This document shows positions 19,596 to 28,713 of a stretch of 64,000 nt of DNA, one piece after another. Location of the stretch: contig CALWGZ010000001.1 in NCBI GenBank assembly GCA_944380285.1, positions 62,001 to 126,000 on the forward strand. Reading direction: 5' to 3'. The position numbers and the translations under genes were made by a program. The notes under the pieces are model-generated. The model saw only the letters and a program-made list of their open reading frames with translations, ran no database searches and had not been told where the DNA came from. This DNA comes from an uncultured Christensenellaceae bacterium. GTDB lineage: Bacteria > Bacillota > Clostridia > Christensenellales > UBA3700. How positions within the stretch are numbered: the stretch's first letter is position 1; each line of letters opens with the position of its first letter.

Positions 19596-19640
19596 GACTA
19601 TGATAGCGTAAATCAAAGCAAATGTCAAACAATTTGACGC
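19596..19640 (-). promoter_or_regulatory. tRNA-Leu promoter
   Basis: Minus strand TTGACA, 17-base spacer and TATCAT, a short distance before the tRNA 5' end (boxes lie within 19596-19640). Confidence 0.6.
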
Positions 19641-19666
19641 ACTCTCGAAAATTTTTTGTTGCGCGC

Positions 19667-19858
19667 TCAAAACTTGAGATCGTCCTCTTGTTTGCCGGTG
19701 ACGATGGGCTTGCCGTCTCTGTCAAGCAGCGGCGTCAGTCCGCCCGCGTTGCCGCCGAAACAGAACATGTAATTGACCCCCGTCTCTGTATCGACCCAGA
19801 TCTCGACGCCCTGCATCGCGCCTTGGGTATAGACCTTTTCAAACCTCTTCTCTTTCAT
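19667..19858 (-). CDS. Small DUF6440-type protein
   Basis: 63 residues: MKEKRFEKVYTQGAMQGVEI, then WVDTETGVNYMFCFGG, NAGGLTPLLDRDGKP. The block WVDTETGVNYMF...GGLTPLLDRDGKP is characteristic of a small uncharacterised Bacillota family (DUF6440). The ATG overlaps the stop of the preceding O-antigen-ligase-like gene by four bases, so the two are coupled. Function unknown. Confidence 0.7.
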   Translation of the reverse strand: MKEKRFEKVYTQGAMQGVEIWVDTETGVNYMFCFGGNAGGLTPLLDRDGKPIVTGKQEDDLKF

Positions 19859-21306
19859 CGCTCCATCCCTTTCAAGATGTTTTCTTTTCGTTCGCTTTTC
19901 ATAAACTCTGCGTCGTCGTTGCACTTCTCCAAGATCAGGAAGACATACACCGCAAAGAACGCGAACGGCAGCGGCGTAAAGTCGCCGGTGTTCACGCACG
20001 AATAGCCCTCGAAGCCGAGGAAGCCGAGCAGCGTGCAGATGTGGAACGCGCTGTTTTTCAACCCTATGCGCATGCGGACGACGAACTGATAGATATACGC
20101 CATCGCGCCGAAAATGCCCATTGAGGCGATGATCTGGATCGGCGTGCTGTGGTACCAGAAGATCGCCATGTCGTTGAGCGGATAGACGACGTCGTTGCGG
20201 TAGCCCAAACCCGTGCCGAAAATCGGATATTCGAAAAAGTTTTTCAAGCCCTCGGCATAGAGATTGTCTCTGCCGCTGCTGTCGTTGATGTCGAAGTCCT
20301 CGATATATTTGAGCAGATTTTCTGCTCCGTTGGGCAAGAAATAGGCGAGCATCGCGACAGCCGCAATGATGAACGGGAGCATGTCGACGAGCCTGCGCCA
20401 CCCCTTGACATTGATGAGATAGACGATCAGCGAAAGCGGAAAGACGACCGCCATCATCAACGTCGAGCCGCGCGAGCCCGACATCGCGACGGACAACGCC
20501 TGGAAGGTCGCGAAGCCGACAAACACCACTCCCCACTTCTTCTTGATGCCGTACCACACGGTGAGCGGCGCGGCGAGGAGCATGAAGTTGCCCGCGTTGT
20601 TCTTCCATTGGCGGTACGGCAAATGTATGCCGAATCCCTCTTTGAGGCAGCACGCCAGCCACATCAGCAGCAACAGCAATGCCGCCGCCATCATCGTCTT
20701 GGCGAGATATTTGGAGATATATTCGCCCTTTTTGGGTATGTCGCTCTGCATCAGCGTCATCATGCCGAGCAGCACCGGTCCCAAAAACAGCACATAGTAA
20801 AGCGGCGCGAGGCGGAAATACATCGCCGCGCTTATGCTGCCCGCTCCGCCCATCATCAACATGACCGTCACCGCGACCTGCGGCAAAAACGTCTTACTCG
20901 GGCGATATTTTTCTCTGAGCGGCATATATCGAATGATATGGAAGATGAAAGCCGGGGCGACAGGAATTAGCACCCACGCATAGCCGAAGATCTCTTCGGT
21001 CGTGATCTTATATTGCTCGATGACTGCGAGAGTGCACATCATGAATGCGCTGAACGCCGGCATCGTATTGCGTGTGAAGATCAACGCAACTGCGAGCGCG
21101 ACCGCACAAAAGCCGAACGCTATCGCATATTGCGAGAACCAATACGGGATCGCGCAGCCGAGCACGAGGAGACCGAACCAAACGGGCGAGTCAAAGAACT
21201 TGTCCGAACTGTCGAAGTATTTGTCTTTTGTGTAGGCCGCCTCCTCTTGCAGCACACTCGTTGTCACCATGTTTACAAGTTTATTACTTTGCCGCGAAAT
21301 TGTCAA
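19855..21306 (-). CDS. O-antigen ligase / Wzy-like polytopic membrane protein
   Basis: Up to 483 residues with about ten to twelve membrane helices. The segment SGSRGSTLM, a long loop with SSGRDNLYAEGLKNFFEYPIFGTGLGYR (family signature region) and HSTPIQIIASMGIFG match the Wzy_C/O-antigen ligase superfamily, which polymerises or transfers surface glycans on lipid carriers. In a Gram-positive the likely product is a capsule-like or teichoic-type polymer. No clear ribosome binding site precedes either candidate start: TTG at 21306, or ATG at 21270, whose upstream sequence TTGACA-17-TAAACT could be a promoter leaving almost no leader. Confidence 0.75.
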   Translation of the reverse strand: MTISRQSNKLVNMVTTSVLQEEAAYTKDKYFDSSDKFFDSPVWFGLLVLGCAIPYWFSQYAIAFGFCAVALAVALIFTRNTMPAFSAFMMCTLAVIEQYKITTEEIFGYAWVLIPVAPAFIFHIIRYMPLREKYRPSKTFLPQVAVTVMLMMGGAGSISAAMYFRLAPLYYVLFLGPVLLGMMTLMQSDIPKKGEYISKYLAKTMMAAALLLLLMWLACCLKEGFGIHLPYRQWKNNAGNFMLLAAPLTVWYGIKKKWGVVFVGFATFQALSVAMSGSRGSTLMMAVVFPLSLIVYLINVKGWRRLVDMLPFIIAAVAMLAYFLPNGAENLLKYIEDFDINDSSGRDNLYAEGLKNFFEYPIFGTGLGYRNDVVYPLNDMAIFWYHSTPIQIIASMGIFGAMAYIYQFVVRMRIGLKNSAFHICTLLGFLGFEGYSCVNTGDFTPLPFAFFAVYVFLILEKCNDDAEFMKSERKENILKGMER

Positions 21307-21336
21307 CGATATGCGCGCAATTATCCAAGCGGCATG

Positions 21337-22653
21337 TCATCTTTCGCCCTTGACGATTTTGTTCAATTTTCTCTCCCAAGCGTCGACGGCAGCGGCGTCG
21401 AACTCTTTTGGGATGTTCTCGGCGACCGAGATCGCCTTTTTCGCCCTGCGCAGTATCGCGGCGATGGGAAGCAGTTTGAACGCGTGTCTGCCGGCTTTGA
21501 TCGCCTTCGAGAGCAAATCGCCGACGCCAAAGGAGAGCGTCCTGCCCTTTGCAAGCGCGCACACCTCTTCGTTAGTCAAGACGTCGGACGTCAAGATCAG
21601 GTCGAGTGTCGCGTCGTCGAGCGACAGCACGCCCCTCTTCATCACGTCGACTCCGCAATGTTCGGCAAAGGTCTTGTACAAGAGTACTTGATATTTCCAA
21701 AGATTTTCAATCGAAGTCATACCAAGCGCGTCGTCGCCGCATGTGTGATTTGGCGCCACGCACTCGGCAAGCAGATGTGCCGAGATCAGCGCAGACGCTA
21801 TCCCGCTGCCGAGCATTGGGATGGTCAAATACGCCGCGTCGCCTAACGCCGCATATCCGGGAGCGATCGCCCTGGTCGCCGGGAAGCGCACCGGGATGTT
21901 AAAAAATGTCTGCCCGTGTTCGTATTTCGCACCGATACCCGCGTCGTCCGCCCTCAGCGCTTCAAGTCTTTTGTTCATGTCGCCGATGTTCAAACCCCCG
22001 ACCGCTCCGATCAAGACGTCGTCGGCATCTCCTCGCCGTATCACCCAAGAGATCCCCTTTTCCCCGAGATGTTTGAGATAGACTTTGTCGCTGTATCGCG
22101 GCTCTTCCGCGCCTTCGTTCCTCTTCAAATAAGCGCGAAAAACCGCAAATTTTTCATCGTCATCGTGCATGGTGATCTTCATCTCGCCCGGGAGGCTCGC
22201 CTTGAGTGCGGAGTTCATCCCCGCGCTGTCGATCACGAGGTCGGCATACGCCTCTTCGCCGTCGACCTTGACTCCGACGACGCGCCCGTCCTCTACGATC
22301 GCGCCCTCGCACTCCACTCCCCAAACGATCTCCGCGCCGGCTTTTTCCGCGCCGATGATCAGCATTCTGTCCAGCTCGCGCCTGTTCACCGAGATATCGG
22401 GCGCCGCCTCGTGCATTTCGCGCACTCCGCCGCCGGGCGCGACAAACGTCCAATCTCTTTTGGGGAAGCTGCCGTGCGGCACGGGAAGTCCGCACCTGTC
22501 GAAGATAGAGGGATCGACGTCGTCCGTCACGTCGTAGCGCATATGCGCCGCGTCCGCCGCCCTTTCGACGACGAACACCTCCGCCCCGGCGTACGCCAAC
22601 AGCCTCGCCGCCTCAAGTCCGCCAATACCTGCTCCTACGATGATGATCTTCAT
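21337..22653 (-). CDS. FAD-dependent oxidoreductase, geranylgeranyl-reductase-like
   Basis: 438 residues from MKIIIVGAGIGGLEAARLLA. The N-terminal GxGxxG Rossmann motif binds FAD; VVERAADAAHMRYDV follows, VDGEEAYADLVIDSAGMNS is the second nucleotide-contact region, and YAALGDAAYLTIPMLGSGI is the GD motif near the flavin. The overall pattern is the group of flavin monooxygenases and geranylgeranyl-type reductases. Substrate unknown. Start set by AAGG upstream of the ATG at 22653. It is followed by the O-antigen-ligase-like gene after about 60 bases. Confidence 0.8.
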   Translation of the reverse strand: MKIIIVGAGIGGLEAARLLAYAGAEVFVVERAADAAHMRYDVTDDVDPSIFDRCGLPVPHGSFPKRDWTFVAPGGGVREMHEAAPDISVNRRELDRMLIIGAEKAGAEIVWGVECEGAIVEDGRVVGVKVDGEEAYADLVIDSAGMNSALKASLPGEMKITMHDDDEKFAVFRAYLKRNEGAEEPRYSDKVYLKHLGEKGISWVIRRGDADDVLIGAVGGLNIGDMNKRLEALRADDAGIGAKYEHGQTFFNIPVRFPATRAIAPGYAALGDAAYLTIPMLGSGIASALISAHLLAECVAPNHTCGDDALGMTSIENLWKYQVLLYKTFAEHCGVDVMKRGVLSLDDATLDLILTSDVLTNEEVCALAKGRTLSFGVGDLLSKAIKAGRHAFKLLPIAAILRRAKKAISVAENIPKEFDAAAVDAWERKLNKIVKGER

Positions 22654-22679
22654 GGTCAACCTTCTTTGGTAGAAAAATG

Positions 22680-23930
22680 TTACTTGTCGAGCAACCAATC
22701 GACAAGGTTTTTGACTTGTATTCCGCCGTAATTCCCCTGCGAAAACCTGTCCAAAGTCAACACCGTCTTCGCGAAATTATCATCGATCTTTCCAAAAGGC
22801 GACATCTCTCGATCGAACGTAGTTTTATCCGTCATCGAAGCCGTGACTTGAAAATATTCAAAAACTCCGCTCTTTTGCGCGACGAAGTCGACTTCAAGCG
22901 TTCCGAGCTTGCCTACCCACACGGAATACCCGCGGCGGACCAATTCAAAATACACGATGTTTTCAAGCAAAAAGCCGAGATCGAATTCTTTTTTTGCGAT
23001 CAGGTGCCTGCGAAGACCGAGGTCGACGATATAATATTTTGAATTGTTTTTGAGCAGTTGTTTGCCGCTCAGATCGAATCTCTCCGCCCTATAAAACACA
23101 TATGCGTCGACCAGCGCGTCGACATAGCCGGCGACGGTGTTTTGCGAGATTTTTCTTCCCGAAGAGGTGATATAGTCTGCGATCTTTTTGACCGATACAT
23201 AGTTGCCGACATTCGCCGCCATAAATCGCGCGATGTTTTTCAAAAGCGTCAAGTCCGAAACACTCCTTTTGTCATCGACCGAAGCCTTTCTCGACTGTCT
23301 CTCCTCGATATCCTTGACAATGACGGTATTATATATGCCCTCAAGATAGGCGTCCGCGATCTCGGCATCGACGGCATTCGACGCAACATAAGGGAACCCG
23401 CCCGTCGTGAGATATTTTGCAAACATCTCGTCTCTTTCCCCTTTCGAAACCTCACAAAACTCACCGAAACCGAGCGGCAGCATCTTGATTTCTACATATC
23501 TGCCCGTCAAATAGGTCGCAAGCTCTCCTGAAAGAAGGTAAGAATTCGAGCCTGTGACATATATGTCGACATTGTCCTTCAAAAACAAGCTGTCGACCGC
23601 CTTTTCAAAACCATCCACCTTCTGCACCTCATCGAGGAAGACATAGGTCGTCTCGCCCTCGCTTAAACGCGCTATCAAATGATCGTAAAGCGCGTGATAA
23701 TCGGTGAGGTTCTCAAAGGCAAGGTCCTCAAAATTCACCGAGACAATACGCTCATCTTTGACGCCGCACTCTTTCAAACGATCTTTGTACAACTCGAAAA
23801 GCGTCGATTTTCCGCAGCGTCTTATGCCGGTCACTACCTTGATGACCTTTTTGTCCTTCCATGCAAGGAGCTTGTTCAAATATTCGTCTCTGGATATCAT
23901 ACCGTTCTTCATGATTTCACTATACATCAT
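22680..23930 (-). CDS. AAA ATPase of the DUF4143 (AAA_14) family
   Basis: About 416 residues. P-loop VTGIRRCGKSTLFELY, Walker B-like TYVFLDEVQKVDGFEKAV, VTGSNSYLLSGELATYLTGRY (sensor region), then the C-terminal DUF4143 restriction-endonuclease-like half (LRRHLIAKKEFDLGFLLENIVYFELVRRGYSVWVGKL). Members occur widely in anaerobes, often in accessory contexts; role unknown. Several in-frame ATGs (23930, 23912, 23900) are possible. Codons are more AT-rich than in the flanking genes, consistent with transfer. Confidence 0.85.
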   Translation of the reverse strand: MMYSEIMKNGMISRDEYLNKLLAWKDKKVIKVVTGIRRCGKSTLFELYKDRLKECGVKDERIVSVNFEDLAFENLTDYHALYDHLIARLSEGETTYVFLDEVQKVDGFEKAVDSLFLKDNVDIYVTGSNSYLLSGELATYLTGRYVEIKMLPLGFGEFCEVSKGERDEMFAKYLTTGGFPYVASNAVDAEIADAYLEGIYNTVIVKDIEERQSRKASVDDKRSVSDLTLLKNIARFMAANVGNYVSVKKIADYITSSGRKISQNTVAGYVDALVDAYVFYRAERFDLSGKQLLKNNSKYYIVDLGLRRHLIAKKEFDLGFLLENIVYFELVRRGYSVWVGKLGTLEVDFVAQKSGVFEYFQVTASMTDKTTFDREMSPFGKIDDNFAKTVLTLDRFSQGNYGGIQVKNLVDWLLDK

Positions 23931-24111
23931 TTTTGACCCCTTGTCAATAAAAATTCCCATTTCGGAAACTTTCTATGATTTTTTGCAAAAATATTCCGAT
24001 TTAGGAAACTTTTACGAATTTTAGAGCAAAATATTCCGATTTCGGAACTTTTCAAAACCGGCGACGTTGCAACGAATGCGTACGGAGTTGCAGCGACAGA
24101 CCGATTTCGCA

Positions 24112-24140
24112 TTGACAAACTCGCACGCGCATGTTACATT
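24112..24140 (+). promoter_or_regulatory. GH29 gene promoter
   Basis: TTGACA (24112-24117), 17-base spacer, TACATT (24135-24140). The ATG at 24131 lies inside the spacer, so it cannot be the start of the protein made from this promoter. Confidence 0.65.
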
Positions 24141-24178
24141 GTATTTGCGGACAACCGCAGGGAGAAAATATAATCACA

Positions 24179-25162
24179 TTGACGCCTTCGACATTGCCCA
24201 ACGCCGCGCAGCGCGCTCAAATGGAGCGCAAGTACGGCATGTTCATTCATTTCGGGATCAACACCTTTTACGACACCGAGTGGTCGGACGGGCGCCTGCC
24301 CGTGTCCGGCTATCGCCCGACCGCGATCGACGCAGACGGCTGGGTGCGCAACGCCTATGAGGCGGGGATGAACTATGTCATCCTGATCACAAAGCATCAC
24401 GACGGATTTTGCCTTTGGGACACCACGACGACCGACTATTGCGTCAACAAGTCGCCCTGCCCGACCGACGTCGTCGCCGAAGTTGCGAAGGCGTGCAAGA
24501 AGTACGGCGTCGGGCTGGGGCTGTACTATTCGCTCTGGGACCGTCACGAGCCGTGTTACAAGGACAACGCCGCCTATCACGACCTGATGTGCGCGCATTT
24601 GACCGAGCTTTTGGGCGGCAAATACGGCGAGATATGCGAGCTGTGGCTGGACGGCGCGTGGGACAAGCATCCTTGGCAGTGGGACGTGGCGCGGCTGTAC
24701 GACCTCGCGCACAGGTTGCAGCCGAACATAGCGTTTGCGGTCAACAACACGATAGGCAAGGCGGGGCTGTTCAAATTGACGTCGCGCCGCTATCTGCCGC
24801 ACAGATACCGCGAGGGGATGCCGATACGCTATTTCCCGACAGATTTTCGCCTTTGGGACCCCTTCTTCCCGCCCGAAGACGACCCCAAGCTGTACTCTCA
24901 CGGCGGCAAGAGTTACTATCTGCCGTTCGAGGCGACGATCTGCATGCGTCCGCCGAACAATTGGTTTTGGGACCCCAAGTACGAAAAGGACAAGCTCGCC
25001 GGTGCGGACTACATCGCCGAAAAATACCGCTCGCTGACCGCGCAGGGCAACGTGCTCGTCGTCAACGTCGCGCCCGATACGAACGGCAGGCAGACGGCGG
25101 GCGACGTCGAGTGTCTGCTCGCCGCCGCCGACATTTTGGGGATACGCCGCAGCGCCGATTGA
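24179..25162 (+). CDS. GH29-type alpha-L-fucosidase-like glycoside hydrolase
   Basis: About 327 residues. The N-terminal KYGMFIHFGINTFYDTEW, the ILITKHHDGFCLWDT block, GLGLYYSLWDRHE and ICELWLDGAWD (Asp in WLDG as nucleophile) are GH29 hallmarks; the protein is a catalytic barrel without an added carbohydrate-binding domain. No signal peptide, so it probably acts on imported oligosaccharides. Translation start is uncertain: the only upstream ATG is inside the promoter; GGGAG at 24160-24164 is followed by ATA, ATC, ACA and then TTG at 24179. TTG is used here. Confidence 0.85.
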   Translation: MTPSTLPNAAQRAQMERKYGMFIHFGINTFYDTEWSDGRLPVSGYRPTAIDADGWVRNAYEAGMNYVILITKHHDGFCLWDTTTTDYCVNKSPCPTDVVAEVAKACKKYGVGLGLYYSLWDRHEPCYKDNAAYHDLMCAHLTELLGGKYGEICELWLDGAWDKHPWQWDVARLYDLAHRLQPNIAFAVNNTIGKAGLFKLTSRRYLPHRYREGMPIRYFPTDFRLWDPFFPPEDDPKLYSHGGKSYYLPFEATICMRPPNNWFWDPKYEKDKLAGADYIAEKYRSLTAQGNVLVVNVAPDTNGRQTAGDVECLLAAADILGIRRSAD

Positions 25163-25169
25163 ATTTACA

Positions 25170-25197
25170 AAAAGGGCTCTCTCGAGGGTCCTTTTTT
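25170..25197 (+). terminator. Terminator after the GH29 gene
   Basis: Imperfect stem AAAGGGCTCT / AGGGTCCTTT with loop CTCG, then a T run. Confidence 0.7.
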
Positions 25198-25215
25198 ATG
25201 CGTTTTGCGACTCTG

Positions 25216-26550
25216 CTATTCCTCGTCGATCTCAAAGCCTTCGGCGGTGAGCGTCGGCGCCTTGAACTTTTCGAAAAACACGCTTATCCTTCGTGAGCCG
25301 ACTTCGCCGAAAACGGAGCCGTACCCTTTCTTTTCCGACTGCGACACGCCGATCAGCTCGCCGTCGACGGTCACATGTCCGCGCCCGTCGTCCACATACG
25401 CTATCACGCGGTGTCCGTCGATCGTCCAACCTGCGACGGGATTCTTTTTCATATAGTAAAGCGCGACGAGCGCTAACAGTAAAAATGCCGTGCCCAGCGC
25501 GCCGGGCAGGGTGAGGTCGATCTCCGCCTCGGGGGAATAGCCGGCAAGGACAAGTTTTCCTTGCGTTTTGCTGCCTATGCGCGCCTCTCCCACGCCGCTG
25601 TCGCCGATCTCAAAATGCGACCGAAAGCTGTCGACGACCTCGCCTTCCGTGTCGAGCTCGTCGACCGAGATCGAGCCCTCTTTCACGGGCGTCGTGCCTG
25701 TCGGCAGAAAATAGGCATAGTAGTCCGAGCCGCCGTATCGTATGCCGTAGAGAAAATTGCCGTCTTTGACGGTCGAGTCGATCGGCATCACATAGGGCAG
25801 CACGACGCAGACGATCAGAGCGATCGCGAGGACGACCACTACGGCGATGTCGATCTTGAGCGCGAATTTGTAGCGCTTTGCGCGATCCGAGACAGGTCTT
25901 GAGATGACGTTGCCGTCGACATAGATCGAAGGTCTTGTGGGTCTTGCGAACGTCGCCGAATAGCTCACGCCGTCCACCTTGGCGCGCAAGGTTTCGACGC
26001 TGCCGCCCTTCTCTTTGGCGATGACCTTTCCGTCCAATTTCAATTTGCTTGAAGTGAATCCTTGGCAGGCGGAGACGATGTGTCCGCCGTATTTGACCGA
26101 CGCGACGGGACGGTAGATCAGTATCGAAGCCGCAAAAAAGCACACAAACCCAAGCACCATCGGCGCAATGTACAGATCCTTGAACCCGCTGTTCCCCGAC
26201 GTTACGAAAAAGCCAACGACTTCATATCTGTCGCACGCGTAATTGCAGAACAAATTTGCATAGCAGACGCCGTTTTCGCCGTCAAATTCGCCGACAATCG
26301 AACATCTGTAATCGGGATCGTCGTCGCGAAAGCCGTCGACCTGCACAATTCCCGACTCCACGCTCGCGTCGTCAAATGTGAGGTAGACGTCAAACCCGAT
26401 CATGCCCTCACGGACTTGCGCCTCGACGAGCGACGCGTCGCTGCCCGTCTCGAACGAGACTTGCGACAGCACCGACATCAAAAGAAACAGCACGATCGCC
26501 GCGGTACTGAGTGCGAACAAGATCGCATAATGTCTCTTTGTTTCGTTCAC
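25216..26550 (-). CDS. Uncharacterised membrane protein with four helices
   Basis: 444 residues, not recognised. Helices at about 9-28, 125-146, 232-258 and 349-368. The first loop (about 30-122) and the third loop (about 260-345) are acidic, likely exposed outside; the segments between helices two and three and after helix four carry short beta-rich stretches with similar wording (SIYVDGNVISRP and AYVDDGRGHVTVDGELIG), suggesting a duplicated helix-beta unit. GTG start at 26550 with AAGGAG upstream. It follows the DUF368 gene by 23 bases and may share its transcript. Confidence 0.7.
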   Translation of the reverse strand: MNETKRHYAILFALSTAAIVLFLLMSVLSQVSFETGSDASLVEAQVREGMIGFDVYLTFDDASVESGIVQVDGFRDDDPDYRCSIVGEFDGENGVCYANLFCNYACDRYEVVGFFVTSGNSGFKDLYIAPMVLGFVCFFAASILIYRPVASVKYGGHIVSACQGFTSSKLKLDGKVIAKEKGGSVETLRAKVDGVSYSATFARPTRPSIYVDGNVISRPVSDRAKRYKFALKIDIAVVVVLAIALIVCVVLPYVMPIDSTVKDGNFLYGIRYGGSDYYAYFLPTGTTPVKEGSISVDELDTEGEVVDSFRSHFEIGDSGVGEARIGSKTQGKLVLAGYSPEAEIDLTLPGALGTAFLLLALVALYYMKKNPVAGWTIDGHRVIAYVDDGRGHVTVDGELIGVSQSEKKGYGSVFGEVGSRRISVFFEKFKAPTLTAEGFEIDEE

Positions 26551-26573
26551 CGCCTGCTCCTTCTCCGTTTTGT

Positions 26574-27566
26574 TTACAATTGTTTGGGGAGTTCGTTGAG
26601 ATGTTTTTTACGTTCGTAGCGGACGAACAGATAGGCGACGGCGAGACCGACAGCAAACAGCACGATCCCGAGCACGAGGTCGAGCACGTCGACTCCGTTT
26701 TGCGCCCAATCGGTATAGACCGCATAGACGTCCGAATTGAAGAATATCGTGACGACTGACCCCAGCGACAGCCCGACGATCGCGAAGAAAGCGGTCGTCC
26801 TCGCCCTTGCGAAGATGACGTCGAGCAGCTTGGAGAACGAGACCAGCCCGATCGCAAAGCCGAGCACCATACAGACATAGACGAGCAAGATCATGGGATT
26901 TTGTTTCCAATAGCTGAGGTGGACGGAGTTCATGATGGACGAAAAGTAGCCGAACGCCATCAAGATCGCGGTCGCGCTCAGTCCGGGCACGACCTGGGTG
27001 ATCGCGACGACGTAGCCGATCAATACGAAGATGAGGTAGTGGTACCATTGCAATCCCTCGATGGGGCGCGCGCCCTCGGACGCGAACGTCGTGGCGACGC
27101 TGATCGCGATGGGCACCGCAAGTCCGATCAAAAACAACGCTATACGCGGCGCGCTCTTTTTCGCACCCTTGATCTCGTCGGCGACCGCGGGGAACGCGCC
27201 GATCATCATGCCGCCGAACAGCCCTATGACCGCGAACGGCGCGACTTCCATCAATTTTTGGATCGCGAAAAATCCCAGCAAAAATCCCGCCAGCGCGCCG
27301 ATGACGATGGGCAGCAAGAACTTGACGCACGCGACAAAGCGTTTGAGCACATTGCCGAACGCGTAGATGAGCTTGTCGTAAAGTTTGAAGATGATCGCGA
27401 CGGTAGAGCCGCTGACGCCGGGTGCGATGATCGCGAGCCCTATGAACAGCCCCAAAAGACCGCCCTTGGCGACCTCTTTGCCGTCTTTGTATTTGAGGTC
27501 GGGCTCATGCCCTTCCGTTTGAGGCGCGCCCGTATCGGGCGACTCGTTGAAATCTTTTTCTTCCAT
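26574..27566 (-). CDS. DUF368 (PopT-type) polyprenyl-phosphate transporter
   Basis: 330 residues with about nine membrane helices. GLFIGLAIIAPGVSGSTVAIIF near the N-terminus and VVPGLSATAILMAFGYF in the second half are the paired P-G-x-S-x-T/A motifs of the DUF368 family. Members (PopT) return undecaprenyl phosphate across the membrane for cell wall synthesis. The N-terminal 35 residues are a charged, Lys/Glu/Asp-rich extension. No strong ribosome binding site is evident. Confidence 0.88.
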   Translation of the reverse strand: MEEKDFNESPDTGAPQTEGHEPDLKYKDGKEVAKGGLLGLFIGLAIIAPGVSGSTVAIIFKLYDKLIYAFGNVLKRFVACVKFLLPIVIGALAGFLLGFFAIQKLMEVAPFAVIGLFGGMMIGAFPAVADEIKGAKKSAPRIALFLIGLAVPIAISVATTFASEGARPIEGLQWYHYLIFVLIGYVVAITQVVPGLSATAILMAFGYFSSIMNSVHLSYWKQNPMILLVYVCMVLGFAIGLVSFSKLLDVIFARARTTAFFAIVGLSLGSVVTIFFNSDVYAVYTDWAQNGVDVLDLVLGIVLFAVGLAVAYLFVRYERKKHLNELPKQL

Positions 27567-27586
27567 GACAACACAAGTATATCACG

Positions 27587-27954
27587 CGGCGCGCGTCATG
27601 GCAAGCCCTTGACGCGATGTGGGCGCAAAGCTGCGCGATATAACCTCGGGCTGAGCGCAACTTGTCAATATCTGTCGCCGTACGCCCTTTGCGCCTCTAA
27701 GGTGACTGAACTCACGAATCGCGGCTTTGCGTCCGCAAGCGCGGCTTGGAGTTTATACTCTTCGCGATATTGCGCCTTCGCTTTCCGTCGTGAGGCGCAA
27801 GAGCGATCGGGGGCAGTTCCCGCAGCTCTTGCAAAGTCATCTCGGACAATTTTTCGGCGCTTTTTTCATCTCGTACAAATGCGTTTAGCGCACACGGGCG
27901 CCTAAAAGCGCGGCATTGTCGACAAGCGCGCCTCGTCAACCTTCGCGTTGCACA
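27587..27954. other. Intergenic stretch without a recognisable feature
   Basis: A 75-codon frame on the minus strand (27712-27939) contains EKLSEMTLQELRELPPIAL but has an Arg-rich, shifting composition and no family resemblance I can name. It could be the worn tail of a former gene. No RNA gene, repeat or clear promoter was seen. Confidence 0.4.
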
Positions 27955-28713
27955 TCATTGCCGATCTTTGTCGGCGTTTGAGCCGTCTTCGCTCGCATTC
28001 TCTTCCTGCGTCTCGGCGTCGCTCGCCGCGTCGCCCACGACGACCTCTGTTTCGGTCGCGGTTTTGTCTGCGGCGCCGCCTCTCACGCGTTTGAGGATCG
28101 CCGCATAGGCGAGCGCGATGCCGGAGACCAGCGCGATCATCACGAGGATCCACCAAAACGTCCCCATGAAGTATTCCCCGCCGCCTCCGAAGCCGAACAC
28201 GCCGGCGGGCGACGTCCAATTGAGGAAGAAATAGGGGTAATTCCGCCCGTTGCCGAAGTCCCAATTGAGGACGAAGCCGATCGTCGCGAACGCGAGATAG
28301 TAGATCAGCGGCACGAGCGCCCAGACAACGATGCCGAAGTCGGGCGCGTCGTGTTTGGCGACAAAGAGGTCGGCGATCGCGCACACGGGCACGACGACGT
28401 GAGTGAGCACGCTTGCGGCGTCGCCGAACGCGCCGGGCGTCGTCGGCGCGAGCACCGCGCAGAACACACCGCCCGTCAGCGTAATGGACACGGTGAACAC
28501 GAATTTGAGCCGCCACATCGCCTCGGGGATATCCTTCGCGGACGGCTTGAACATCTTGACGATTTGCCACACCGCGAACGCGGCAAGCGTCGCCGCGATC
28601 CAAAGGTTGGATTGGATGGTGAAATAGAGGAAGCATGGGCTCAGCGCGACGCCTGCGACCGCGCACACCGCGACCACGGTCTCGAGAACTATCGACATCC
28701 ACTTTCTTATCAT
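27955..28713 (-). CDS. Six- to seven-helix membrane protein, Pr6Pr-like
   Basis: 252 residues from MIRKWMSIVLETVVAVCAVAG. Helices near 7-28, 35-51, 70-92, 100-118, 130-150 and 185-205, with FLYFTIQSNLWIA early and conserved-looking GRNYPYFFLNW before the last helix. The layout resembles the Pr6Pr family of uncharacterised membrane proteins. The C-terminal 50 residues are acidic and disordered. The ATG overlaps the preceding oxidase-like gene as ATGA. Confidence 0.55.
   Translation of the reverse strand: MIRKWMSIVLETVVAVCAVAGVALSPCFLYFTIQSNLWIAATLAAFAVWQIVKMFKPSAKDIPEAMWRLKFVFTVSITLTGGVFCAVLAPTTPGAFGDAASVLTHVVVPVCAIADLFVAKHDAPDFGIVVWALVPLIYYLAFATIGFVLNWDFGNGRNYPYFFLNWTSPAGVFGFGGGGEYFMGTFWWILVMIALVSGIALAYAAILKRVRGGAADKTATETEVVVGDAASDAETQEENASEDGSNADKDRQ

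Noticed and set aside
19353-19670. Frames containing MRLWRNRQTRTFEGRMGNHPG
   Set aside because: Translation of tRNA-Leu and its repeat, not a protein.
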